9,358 bases of DNA, taken from contig JANOPN010000223.1 in the NCBI GenBank assembly GCA_031421855.1, positions 1 through 9,358 of the forward strand, in the 5' to 3' direction. The stretch comes from JAAFHN01 sp031421855 (GTDB taxonomy: Bacteria > Pseudomonadota > Gammaproteobacteria > Burkholderiales > Burkholderiaceae_C). The notes beneath the pieces were generated by a model. That model was not told where the DNA came from, ran no database searches, and saw nothing but the letters and a program-made list of their open reading frames with translations. The translations under genes and the position numbers were made by a program. Below, one piece after another: positions 1 through 6,273 of the stretch; the first letter of the stretch is position 1; each line of letters opens with the position of its first letter.

Positions 1-48
1 GCAGCATTTTCAGGGCCGATGCTGATGCTGGCCAAGGTCTGGGGCTAG
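1..48 (+). CDS. 3' end of an unidentified gene (partial, C-terminal 15 codons)
   Basis: Reading from base 1 gives 15 sense codons followed by TAG at 46-48. The peptide is AAFSGPMLMLAKVWG. Third codon positions are rich in G and C and the peptide looks protein-like, which is why I prefer this frame to the longer open frame starting at base 3. The product cannot be named from so short a tail; the hydrophobic MLMLAKVWG end could belong to a membrane protein, but that is a guess. The gene is convergent with the SPFH gene at 210-1124. Its stop codon lies in the CTAG copy that borders the inverted-repeat element, so without the element the two convergent stop codons would abut directly. Confidence 0.4.
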   Translation, partial: AAFSGPMLMLAKVWG

Positions 49-67
49 CCCGCATATTTCACCGTGA
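44..67 (+). repeat. left arm of 24-bp perfect inverted repeat
   Basis: The arm runs from GCTAGC through CATATTTCACCGTGA and pairs without mismatch with 187-210. The match stops at both ends: 43 does not pair with 211, and 68 does not pair with 186. The TAG at 46-48 doubles as the stop codon of the upstream + strand gene. Confidence 0.85.
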
Positions 68-205
68 CGGCATCCAGCGCGCCCCGCAGCGGGGCTGCGA
101 TGGGTGCCGAGTGTTTTTGCGACGGTACAAATTGGATTTGATAGAAATGACCACGTTTGCCTCGACAAAACCTCGCAAAAACACGTTCACGGTGAAATAT
201 GCGGG
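49..205. mobile_element. 157-bp MITE-like element with 19-bp perfect inverted ends and flanking CTAG
   Basis: Positions 44-67 and 187-210 are perfect reverse complements over 24 bp. Because the outermost GCTAGC is itself a palindrome, the data fit either a 24-bp inverted repeat or a 19-bp inverted repeat (49-67 and 187-205, starting CCCGCATATTTCACC) flanked by a 4-bp CTAG direct repeat at 45-48 and 206-209, as expected of a target duplication. Nothing in the interior reads as a transposase. It contains a second 12-bp perfect inverted repeat (111-122 with 173-184) and a short GC hairpin near 83-97. The element sits exactly between two convergent stop codons. It is best read as a miniature inverted-repeat element or internally deleted insertion sequence. 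Ends starting with CC and a 4-bp duplication recall the IS1380 family, but that assignment is from memory and weak. A non-mobile bidirectional terminator is the main alternative. Confidence 0.6.
111..184. repeat. inner inverted repeat inside the element (111-122 with 173-184)
   Basis: GTGTTTTTGCGA at 111-122 and TCGCAAAAACAC at 173-184 are perfect complements around a 50-base loop. On the right side only two bases separate this arm from the outer arm, while on the left 43 bases intervene and carry a small GCCCCG/CGGGGC hairpin. A transcript from either strand could therefore fold into a branched structure closed by the 24-bp outer stem. That would suit a transcription barrier between convergent genes, but I see no independent proof that it folds or acts. 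Confidence 0.5.
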
Positions 206-210
206 CTAGC
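187..210 (-). repeat. right arm of 24-bp perfect inverted repeat
   Basis: Exact reverse complement of 44-67. Its outer base, 210, is the last base of the TAG stop codon (212-210, - strand) of the SPFH gene, so the arm begins exactly where that reading frame ends. Confidence 0.85.
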
Positions 211-1124
211 TACTCCTTGGAGCCTTGCACCATCTTCATTGCCGAGCCAATTAGGGCCGCGACTGGTGCCATGTCGCTTGGCACGATGAGTGTTGTCGTG
301 GCGTTTGCGGCCACGCGTGCGTAGGCCTCGACGGCTTTTTCAGCGACTTTGAGTTGCACGGCTTGTTCGCCACCGGGCATTTTGATGGCTTGGGCTACGC
401 GGGCAATGGCTTCTGCGTTGGCTGTCGCCACTGCGCGGATGGCTTCGGCCTCGCCGATTGCGTTGTTGATTTGCGACTGCTTTTCCCCTTCCGAGCGTGC
501 GATGTGCGCTTGGCGCTCGCCGTCCGCCAGATTGATTTGTTCTTGGCGTTTGCCTTCTGACGCGGCGATCATGGCTCGTTTTTCGCGCTCAGCCGTGATC
601 TGGCGCTGCATGGCGTGCAAGATTTCTTTGGGCGGCGTGAGGTCTTTTATTTCGTAACGCAAGACTTTCACGCCCCAGTTGAGGGCGGCTTCGTCAATGG
701 CCGCGACTACTTGCGAGTTGATGATCGCGCGCTCTTCAAAGGTTTTGTCGAGCTCAAGCTTGCCGATTACGCTGCGCAGCGAGGTTTGCGCCAGCTGTGT
801 AATGGCCATCTCGTAGTTGTTTGATCCGTAGCTTGCGCGCATGGGGTCAGTGACTTGAAAATACAAAATGCCGTCGACCTGAAGTTGGGTGTTGTCGCGC
901 GTGATGCAAACTTGGCTGGGGACATCGAGCGCAATTTCTTTGAGCACATGTTTGTACGCCACGCGCTCGACAAACGGCACGACAAACGCCAAACCCGGTG
1001 GCAAGGTGCGATCAAATTTGCCCAAACGTTCGACAACCCAAGCGTGTTGTTGGGGCACGATCTTGATGGCTTTGAAGACGAAAATGACGACCACCAGGCC
1101 GAACATCAATGCATAAACGGTCAT
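210..1124 (-). CDS. qmcA: SPFH/Band 7 (stomatin-like) membrane protein, QmcA type
   Basis: A 304-residue protein, the same length class as E. coli QmcA. Residues 2-20 form one hydrophobic N-terminal membrane anchor. The SPFH/Band 7 domain follows, from about 21 to 190, with the typical text IVPQQHAWVVERLGKF and FVVPFVERVAYKH. Residues about 190-260 are an Ala/Glu-rich coiled coil (SEGKRQEQINLADGERQ and the following EAEAIRAVATANAEAI). SPFH proteins oligomerise at the membrane and act as scaffolds for membrane-bound proteases and microdomains. The start has a good Shine-Dalgarno, AAGGAG, placed so that it overlaps the nfeD stop codon (TAAGGAG), which argues for a translationally coupled nfeD-qmcA operon with a 10-bp gap. 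The family is clear; the exact orthologue name is less certain. Confidence 0.9.
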   Translation of the reverse strand: MTVYALMFGLVVVIFVFKAIKIVPQQHAWVVERLGKFDRTLPPGLAFVVPFVERVAYKHVLKEIALDVPSQVCITRDNTQLQVDGILYFQVTDPMRASYGSNNYEMAITQLAQTSLRSVIGKLELDKTFEERAIINSQVVAAIDEAALNWGVKVLRYEIKDLTPPKEILHAMQRQITAEREKRAMIAASEGKRQEQINLADGERQAHIARSEGEKQSQINNAIGEAEAIRAVATANAEAIARVAQAIKMPGGEQAVQLKVAEKAVEAYARVAANATTTLIVPSDMAPVAALIGSAMKMVQGSKE

Positions 1125-1134
1125 GAATTGCTCC

Positions 1135-1572
1135 TTAAGCAGCGTTGATTGGACTGATCATGAGGCGACTGCCGACGACTTCGTCGATTCGAAATGCGCC
1201 AATTTGGGTTGGCGACACATCGGTGGCCATGCTGGCTTGCCACTTCGCACCCCGGTAGTTGACTTGCGCGCTGCCGTCGTGCGACCAAGCTTCGACGATG
1301 ACGGTTTCACCGACATCGAGGTTGATGTTTTTGTTTGCGGTGGTTTTGGGTTCGTGGGTCGTTCGCTGGTGGTGTGCGTGCCAAAGCCCGGTTGCGACAG
1401 ACATCACCACCCCCGCAATCGCAATTTGCCAGCCGATACCCAAACCCGCGTGCGCGCTGACAGCGCCTGATGCCAGCCCCAAGGCGATCATCAGCAAGTA
1501 GAGTGAGCCTGTCAGCAACTCCGCCGCGACCACCAAGCCCGCGAGAACCCACCAAACTGTGGCGTATTCCAT
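1135..1572 (-). CDS. NfeD family membrane protein
   Basis: A 145-residue protein with two or three hydrophobic segments in the first 65 residues (WVLAGLVVAAELL, LYLLMIALGLASG and WQIAIAGVVMSVA) and a C-terminal soluble beta domain from about residue 84. There LDVGETVIVEAW and IGAFRIDEVVGSRLMI fit the OB-fold of NfeD. NfeD proteins are partners of SPFH proteins, and the pair is probably made from one message here. The frame stays open upstream to 1749, but the ATG at 1572 is preferred because it has AAAGGA six to eight bases upstream and the peptide then begins directly with the first membrane segment. The upstream extension reads MITMGKRNFMGRLG and looks unlike a family N-terminus. Confidence 0.88.
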   Translation of the reverse strand: MEYATVWWVLAGLVVAAELLTGSLYLLMIALGLASGAVSAHAGLGIGWQIAIAGVVMSVATGLWHAHHQRTTHEPKTTANKNINLDVGETVIVEAWSHDGSAQVNYRGAKWQASMATDVSPTQIGAFRIDEVVGSRLMISPINAA

Positions 1573-1720
1573 GCACTTTCCTTTAAAAAATGGCCCTATC
1601 TGACCAGTAGATGACATTTGCATGTCAGTTTGGTGACATTGTGGCGCGAATGCCAAAAGGGCGAAAAGTTTATTCGTACACTCGCCACAAATTTCTCTCA
1701 CTTTCACACCCAGCCGCCCC
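1573..1720. promoter_or_regulatory. divergent intergenic region between nfeD and the decarboxylase gene
   Basis: These 148 bases separate two divergent genes and must hold the promoters of both. The clearest symmetry is TGACAT-TTGC-ATGTCA at 1612-1627, a perfect 6-bp dyad, with a further TGACAT at 1634-1639; this could be an operator for an unidentified regulator. An AT-rich stretch near 1668-1680 (GTTTATTCGTACACT) could supply a -10 element for the + strand gene, but no convincing -35 box sits at the right distance. The region also contains the possible leader hairpin listed separately. No riboswitch class is recognisable. Confidence 0.4.
1639..1690 (+). promoter_or_regulatory. possible leader hairpin upstream of the decarboxylase gene
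   Basis: TTGTGGCG at 1639-1646 and CGCCACAA at 1683-1690 are perfect complements. Inside them CGAA (1647-1650) can pair with TTCG (1673-1676), and GCC (1652-1654) with GGC (1660-1662). If transcription starts upstream of 1639, the decarboxylase message would carry a roughly 52-base hairpin ending 30 bases before the start codon. There is no U-run after it, so it is not a typical terminator. It may simply be chance symmetry. Confidence 0.3.
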
Positions 1721-3985
1721 ATGAAATTTCGCTTCCCCATTGTGATCATCGACGAAGACTACCGCTCCGAGAACACCTCGGGCTTGGGCATCCGTGCCCT
1801 GGCTGAAGCGATTGAAAAAGAGGGCATGGAGGTCTTGGGTGCCACGAGTTACGGCGATTTAAGCCAGTTTGCGCAGCAGCAAAGCCGTGCCAGCGCGTTC
1901 ATTTTGAGCGTTGACGACGATGAGTTCACGCCAGGGCCAGAATTAGACCCCGCGGTTTTGAACTTGCGCACCTTCATCACCGAGGTGCGGCGCAAGAACT
2001 TGGACGTGCCAATTTACGTCCACGGCGAGACCAAAACCAGCCGCCATTTGCCCAACGACATTTTGCGCGAGCTGCACGGCTTCATTCACATGTTTGAAGA
2101 CACGCCCGAGTTTGTGGCGCGCCACATCATTCGCGAAGCCAAAAGCTACTTGGAGGGCATTCAGCCGCCGTTCTTTCGCGAGTTGTTGGACTATGCGGAA
2201 GACGGCTCGTACTCTTGGCATTGCCCCGGGCATTCTGGCGGGGTCGCGTTCTTGAAGAGCCCGATCGGACAAATGTTCCATCAATTTTTTGGTGAAAACA
2301 TGCTGCGCGCTGACGTGTGCAATGCGGTTGAAGAGTTAGGCCAGCTGCTTGACCATGACGGGGCCATTGGTGCCAGCGAACGCAACGCGGCGCGAATTTT
2401 CAACGCCGACCATTGCTTCTGTGTGACGAACGGCACCAGCACCCGCAACAAGATGGTTTGGCACCACGCGGTTGCGCCCGGTGATGTGGTCTTGGTTGAC
2501 CGCAACTGCCACAAGTCGATCTTGCACGCGATCATCATGACCGGGTCGATCCCGGTTTTCCTCAAGCCGACCCGCAACCACTTCGGCATCATCGGCCCGA
2601 TACCCAAAGAAGAGTTTGAGCCGGCCAATATCAAGGCCAAGCTCAAAAATCACCCACTGCTCAAAGGCGTTGATGTGCGAAACATCAAGCCACGCGTGCT
2701 CACCATCACACAAAGCACCTACGACGGGGTCATTTACAACACAGAGATGATCAAGGGCATGCTCGACGGCTACGTTGAGAACCTGCACTTTGACGAAGCT
2801 TGGTTGCCGCACGCCGCGTTTCACCCGTTTTATGGGCCGTACCACTCGATGGGCAAGCGCCGCCCGCGCCCCAAAGAGGCGATGGTCTACGCCACACAAT
2901 CCACGCACAAATTGCTGGCCGGTATTTCGCAGGCCAGCCATGTGCTGGTGCAAGACAGCCAAAACCGCAAGTTGGACCGCAATTTGTTCAACGAAGCGTA
3001 TTTGATGCACACGAGCACCAGCCCGCAGTACGCCATCATCGCGAGCTGCGACGTGGCGGCGGCCATGATGGAGCCGCCCGGTGGCACCGCCTTGGTTGAA
3101 GAAAGCATCGTCGAGGCGCTTGACTTTCGCCGTGCCATGCGCAAAGTCGATGCCGAGTATGGCAAAGACTGGTGGTTCAAGGTCTGGGGCCCAGACAAAA
3201 TTGCCGACGAAGGCATTGGCCGCGCGGACGACTGGATCATCAAAGGCGAAGCGCGAACTGCCAAATGGCATGGTTTTGGCAACTTGGCGGAGGGCTTTAA
3301 CATGCTCGACCCGATCAAGTCGACCATCGTCACGCCGGGCATGGATTTGAAGGGTCGATTCGCTAAAACCGGCATTCCGGCCAGCATCGTGACCAAGTTT
3401 TTGGCTGAGCACGGCGTGATCGTTGAGAAAACCGGGCTCTACAGCTTCTTCATCATGTTCACGATCGGCATCACCAAGGGCCGGTGGAACACCTTGTTGA
3501 CCGCTTTGCAGCAGTTCAAAGACGACCACGGCAGGAACCACCCGATGTGGAAAATCATGCCCGAATTTTGCAAAAAATACCCCAAATACGAACGAATGGG
3601 GTTGGCCGACTTGTGCCAGCACGTCCACGACATGTACGCCAAATACGACATCGCGCGGCTCACGACTGAGATGTACTTAGACGACCATGTACCGGCCATG
3701 AAGCCCAGTGATGCTTATGCCCACATTGCGCTGCGCAAGACCGATCGCGTGGAGATTGACGACTTGGAAGGGCGCATCACCGTGGGTCTGGTTACGCCTT
3801 ACCCGCCGGGTATTCCGCTGTTGATTCCGGGTGAGGTGTTCAACAAGCGCATCGTGGACTATTTGAAGTTCAGCCGCGAGTTCAACCAAAAATGCCCAGG
3901 TTTTGAGACCGACATCCACGGGTTGGTGGAAGAAGAAGGCGAAAACGGCGTGAAACGCTATTTTGCGGACTGTGTGGCGGCTTGA
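1721..3985 (+). CDS. PLP-dependent Orn/Lys/Arg decarboxylase (AdiA/LdcC fold)
   Basis: A 754-residue protein, close to E. coli AdiA (about 755). It has the three-part build of the family: an N-terminal response-regulator-like wing domain (1 to about 130, FPIVIIDEDYRS), a PLP-binding core, and a C-terminal domain ending in TPYPPGIPLLIPGE (about 692-707) and PGFETDIHG. The Schiff-base lysine is K397 in ATQSTHKLLAGISQASH, the pyridine-nitrogen aspartate is D358 in HFDEAW, and the ring-stacking histidine is H264 in DRNCHKS. It would remove CO2 from a basic amino acid to give putrescine, cadaverine or agmatine. The D-to-K spacing (39) matches AdiA, while the C-terminus resembles lysine decarboxylase, so the substrate stays open. 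No Shine-Dalgarno is visible before the ATG; the start is chosen on the wing-domain N-terminus. No antiporter gene lies beside it. Its 3' end overlaps lpxK by 28 bp. Confidence 0.93.
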   Translation: MKFRFPIVIIDEDYRSENTSGLGIRALAEAIEKEGMEVLGATSYGDLSQFAQQQSRASAFILSVDDDEFTPGPELDPAVLNLRTFITEVRRKNLDVPIYVHGETKTSRHLPNDILRELHGFIHMFEDTPEFVARHIIREAKSYLEGIQPPFFRELLDYAEDGSYSWHCPGHSGGVAFLKSPIGQMFHQFFGENMLRADVCNAVEELGQLLDHDGAIGASERNAARIFNADHCFCVTNGTSTRNKMVWHHAVAPGDVVLVDRNCHKSILHAIIMTGSIPVFLKPTRNHFGIIGPIPKEEFEPANIKAKLKNHPLLKGVDVRNIKPRVLTITQSTYDGVIYNTEMIKGMLDGYVENLHFDEAWLPHAAFHPFYGPYHSMGKRRPRPKEAMVYATQSTHKLLAGISQASHVLVQDSQNRKLDRNLFNEAYLMHTSTSPQYAIIASCDVAAAMMEPPGGTALVEESIVEALDFRRAMRKVDAEYGKDWWFKVWGPDKIADEGIGRADDWIIKGEARTAKWHGFGNLAEGFNMLDPIKSTIVTPGMDLKGRFAKTGIPASIVTKFLAEHGVIVEKTGLYSFFIMFTIGITKGRWNTLLTALQQFKDDHGRNHPMWKIMPEFCKKYPKYERMGLADLCQHVHDMYAKYDIARLTTEMYLDDHVPAMKPSDAYAHIALRKTDRVEIDDLEGRITVGLVTPYPPGIPLLIPGEVFNKRIVDYLKFSREFNQKCPGFETDIHGLVEEEGENGVKRYFADCVAA

Positions 3986-5058
3986 GTTTGCAAAGCGATG
4001 TCGAGCGCCGTCCAAAACTCGGGCTCGGGGTTGACCTCAAGCGGCACAGCCCACACGGTTGGGTGAGCTGCCCACAACTTCACCGCGTCTTTTTCAGTGC
4101 AAAGCCATGTTTCTGAGTCGTTTTTAAGACTTTTTAGAGAATGGTCACCGGATTCATTGAGTTTGTTGCTATCAAAATAGAAGTGATCGGGTAGGGCTAA
4201 AGCGGTATTCAACTGAATGTTGGCCGCCTTCAGCATGTCGAAAAAGCCTTGTGGCTTGGCAATTGCGGCCACCGCGTTGACGCTTTGCTGGCGGGAGAGT
4301 GCGGCCAGGTCGCCCAGTGTGATGCGGGTACCGTCGGCTTGAACGGCGTAGCCGCTGAGCACGCGTGGCGCGTCAAAAACCGAGAGCGAGTTCGCATCGA
4401 GCTCAACAGGCTTCTGGGGAAACTCCGCGCTGCGCAACACCAATTGAGTCGACCCAGGCATCGCGGTGCGGGGCCATGCCTCTCGCATGGGGCCTGCTGG
4501 CAGCGGCCAGCCGTTGCCAACACCGCGTTCATCAAAAACGACGACCTCGACCCGGCGTTTCAAGGCCCAGTGCTGCAAGCCGTCGTCGCTGACGATGACT
4601 TGGGTTGCCGGATGCGCCGCCAGCAAGGCTTTGGCAGTGGCCACCCGGTCCGCGCCGACCCAAACAGGCGCGCGGCTGCGCCGCGCGATGAGGGTGGGCT
4701 CATCACCGCCGATTGAAGCCAGTTGGCCTGGATCGACCGGCCGAGGCTTGCCATCCGCATTTTTGCGGCCAAATCCACGCGAAATGATGCCAACTGGGTA
4801 CCCGCGCTGCTGTAAGTGCGCAACCACAGACAAACAAACCGGGGTTTTGCCCGCACCGCCCGCGATGACGTTGCCTACAACGATCACCGGCACGCCGACA
4901 TCAAAACTGGCGCGCTTACCTTTGGCAAACGCATCTTTGCGGCGCTGAACCAATTTGCCGTAGAGCATGGATACGTCGCGCACGGCCCAAGCCCAAGCCC
5001 CGCGTTTGGCCCAGCCGGTCGACACCAAATACTGCTCAAACTTTGCGCGCAATGTCAT
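3958..5058 (-). CDS. lpxK: tetraacyldisaccharide 4'-kinase
   Basis: LpxK phosphorylates the 4' position of the lipid A disaccharide at the inner face of the inner membrane, giving lipid IVA. The 366-residue protein has an N-terminal amphipathic region, a Walker A loop at 62-73 (GNVIAGGAGKTP, lysine 71), SRGFGRK at 93-99, GGDEP at 117-121, DDGLQH at 158-163 and GPMRE at 189-193, all family hallmarks. TEKDAVK at 321-327 is the conserved C-terminal motif. It is somewhat longer than usual (typically about 330-345): residues 297-313 are encoded by a copy of a repeat also present in xseA. The start ATG lies inside an 8-bp tandem repeat, and an in-frame TGA 15 bases upstream excludes a longer product. 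No Shine-Dalgarno is visible. It is the last gene of exbB-exbD-lpxK. The usual downstream partners in this lineage, a Trm112 protein and kdsB, are missing. Confidence 0.95.
   Translation of the reverse strand: MTLRAKFEQYLVSTGWAKRGAWAWAVRDVSMLYGKLVQRRKDAFAKGKRASFDVGVPVIVVGNVIAGGAGKTPVCLSVVAHLQQRGYPVGIISRGFGRKNADGKPRPVDPGQLASIGGDEPTLIARRSRAPVWVGADRVATAKALLAAHPATQVIVSDDGLQHWALKRRVEVVVFDERGVGNGWPLPAGPMREAWPRTAMPGSTQLVLRSAEFPQKPVELDANSLSVFDAPRVLSGYAVQADGTRITLGDLAALSRQQSVNAVAAIAKPQGFFDMLKAANIQLNTALALPDHFYFDSNKLNESGDHSLKSLKNDSETWLCTEKDAVKLWAAHPTVWAVPLEVNPEPEFWTALDIALQTQAATQSAK
4122..4170 (-). repeat. repeat copy 1, inside lpxK
   Basis: Read on the - strand from 4170, this AT-rich stretch begins AGCAACAAACTCAATGAATC and continues CGGTGACCAT. 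It aligns without gaps to 6923-6972 in xseA with 37 of 50 bases identical, including CTAAAAAGTC near the end, and over its first 30 bases to 7400-7429 with 24 identical. In lpxK the segment is read as residues S297-N313, between PDH and TEKD, a loop that is shorter in E. coli LpxK. On the + strand the left edge reads TTGCTATCAAAATAG, which resembles an interspersed repeat I recall from Comamonadaceae genomes. Confidence 0.65.
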
Positions 5059-5085
5059 CGGGTCATCTGGTCATCTGGTCATCGA
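5054..5085. repeat. 8-bp tandem repeat, four units, spanning the lpxK start codon
   Basis: Four consecutive 8-bp units read GTCATCGG, GTCATCTG, GTCATCTG and GTCATCGA on the + strand. On the coding (-) strand every unit contains ATGAC, so four ATG codons occur at 8-base intervals, the last being the lpxK start (5058-5056). The three earlier ATGs (5082, 5074, 5066) each open a three-codon frame (ATG-ACC-AGA-TGA, or CGA in the third) whose TGA overlaps the next ATG as ATGA. Confidence 0.8.
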
Positions 5086-5118
5086 TCAGGGGGTTCGTGC
5101 GCTGCTTGGTCGGCGCGC

Positions 5119-5565
5119 TCAACGGCCGTCGCCGGTTCGCTGGGTTGCGAACGTGATTTGCTGTAAACCCACACGTCGGGCGGCTTCCATCACGGTGATG
5201 ACGTTTTGATGTGCGGCGGACGCGTCGGCGCTGATGACGACGACCGTGTCCTTCACGCCTTTTGACGTCGATTTGGAGCCTTCTGCCAAAGCCATGGCAA
5301 GCACATCGACGCTGCGACCCTCGACCACGACTTTGTTGACCGCGAATCGGCCGTCTGCACCCACCGCCACGATCAACTCTTTGGGGTAGTCGCGCTGCGT
5401 GTCGGTGTCGGCCACGGGCAGCTTGATTTGTAATTCGGTGAACTTGCTGTAGGTGGTTGACAGCATCAAAAAAATCAAAATCACCAGCAAAACATCAATG
5501 AACGGGATCAAATTGATCTCGGGCTCATCCGGCTTGGCGTACTTGGATCGGCGGCGAAAGTTCAT
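5119..5565 (-). CDS. exbD: ExbD/TolR biopolymer transport protein
   Basis: A 148-residue single-span inner-membrane protein with a short cytoplasmic N-terminus, a membrane helix at about 18-36 (INLIPFIDVLLVILIFLML) and a periplasmic domain. Aspartate 24 in the helix is the conserved proton-carrying residue of ExbD and TolR. With ExbB it forms the proton channel that drives TonB-dependent uptake, or, as TolQR, outer-membrane constriction. The ATG at 5565 lies 14 bp after the exbB stop, so the two are co-transcribed; the ribosome site is weak. The INLIPFIDVLLV text is the ExbD version usual in Burkholderiales. No tonB gene is present in the window. Confidence 0.93.
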   Translation of the reverse strand: MNFRRRSKYAKPDEPEINLIPFIDVLLVILIFLMLSTTYSKFTELQIKLPVADTDTQRDYPKELIVAVGADGRFAVNKVVVEGRSVDVLAMALAEGSKSTSKGVKDTVVVISADASAAHQNVITVMEAARRVGLQQITFATQRTGDGR

Positions 5566-5579
5566 GGCGGCTGCGCGCT

Positions 5580-6224
5580 TCAGTGCCGACCGCGCAGGCC
5601 AATCAAGTGGCGCGTAAACCGCTCGCTGCCGACCTCGAGCGCCAATAAGTGCGCGTCAACCCGTGAACGAAAGTAGCGCCAAAACATGAGTGACGGAATG
5701 GCGACAATCAGGCCAAACGCGGTGTTGTACAGCGCAACCGAGATGCCGTGAGCGAGTTGCGCTGGGTTGCCGCCACCGACAGCCCCACCAGCCGCGCCAC
5801 CGCCTTGGCTGCCAAAAATTTCAATCATGCCGATGACGGTTCCCAAAAGGCCCAAGAGCGGTGCGGCAGAGGCAATGGTGCCCAAGGCGCTGAGGTACTT
5901 TTCAAGCTGTGCGGCGGCTTGCCTGCCCGCACCTTCGACTGCACTGGTGATGTCGCTCTCGGACGCGCCAGGGTGGTTTGAAACAGCGCGAAAGCCAGTT
6001 GCCAAAACACCGCCCAAGAGTGAATTGGCCTCCAGCTGGCTGATCACATCTGCCGTGGGTAGCCCCGTGCGCGACACGGTGATGGCTTCGTCAACCAACT
6101 GCGGGGGGGCGATTTTGGCAGTTTTGAGGCTCACAAAGCGCTCAATCACCAACGCGACGGCGACGATTGAGCAGACAATTAACGGCCAAATCGACCAGCC
6201 CGCGGCTTGTATGATTGAAAACAC
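5580..6224 (-). CDS. exbB: ExbB/TolQ/MotA-type proton channel subunit
   Basis: A 214-residue inner-membrane protein from a GTG start, beginning VFSIIQAAGWSIWPLIVCSI. Three membrane segments are visible: about 11-29, 120-139 (SAAPLLGLLGTVIGMIEIF) and 160-183 (GISVALYNTAFGLIVAIPSLMFW). Segments two and three hold the conserved GLLGTVIGM and YNTAFGLIVAIP motifs that line the channel. The frame is open as far as 6437, but that extension overlaps xseA by more than 150 bases. The GTG at 6224 has GGAGG six bases upstream and starts at the usual family N-terminus. Between segments two and three lies a Gly/Ala-rich stretch at 140-152 (GGGAAGGAVGGGN). It is the first gene of exbB-exbD-lpxK and divergent from xseA. 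Confidence 0.92.
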   Translation of the reverse strand: MFSIIQAAGWSIWPLIVCSIVAVALVIERFVSLKTAKIAPPQLVDEAITVSRTGLPTADVISQLEANSLLGGVLATGFRAVSNHPGASESDITSAVEGAGRQAAAQLEKYLSALGTIASAAPLLGLLGTVIGMIEIFGSQGGGAAGGAVGGGNPAQLAHGISVALYNTAFGLIVAIPSLMFWRYFRSRVDAHLLALEVGSERFTRHLIGLRGRH

Positions 6225-6273
6225 CCAGCGCCTCCACAAGTAAAAAAATGGCGTCACGCCACACCGAGCCACG
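6225..6273. promoter_or_regulatory. short divergent intergenic region exbB/xseA with a dyad
   Basis: Only 49 bases separate the exbB GTG and the xseA ATG. They contain TGGCGT-C-ACGCCA at 6249-6261, a perfect 6-bp dyad around one central base, next to a run of seven A residues (6242-6248). The dyad could be an operator shared by both directions or a small hairpin in the xseA leader. The gap is too short to hold two full non-overlapping promoters, so at least one promoter probably reaches into the neighbouring coding region. Confidence 0.4.

Noticed and set aside
104..289. 61-residue + strand open frame crossing the inverted-repeat element as a transposase remnant
   Set aside because: It runs from the element into the antisense of the SPFH gene, and no transposase motif is visible in its peptide.
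1573..1749. Upstream extension of nfeD
   Set aside because: It would overlap the decarboxylase start, lacks a ribosome site and adds a non-family N-terminus; the ATG at 1572 has AAAGGA upstream.
2336..3628. 430-residue open frame on the - strand inside the decarboxylase gene
   Set aside because: It is the antisense shadow of a clearly real PLP decarboxylase gene; the peptide is His/Arg/Val-rich without family motifs and has no ribosome site.
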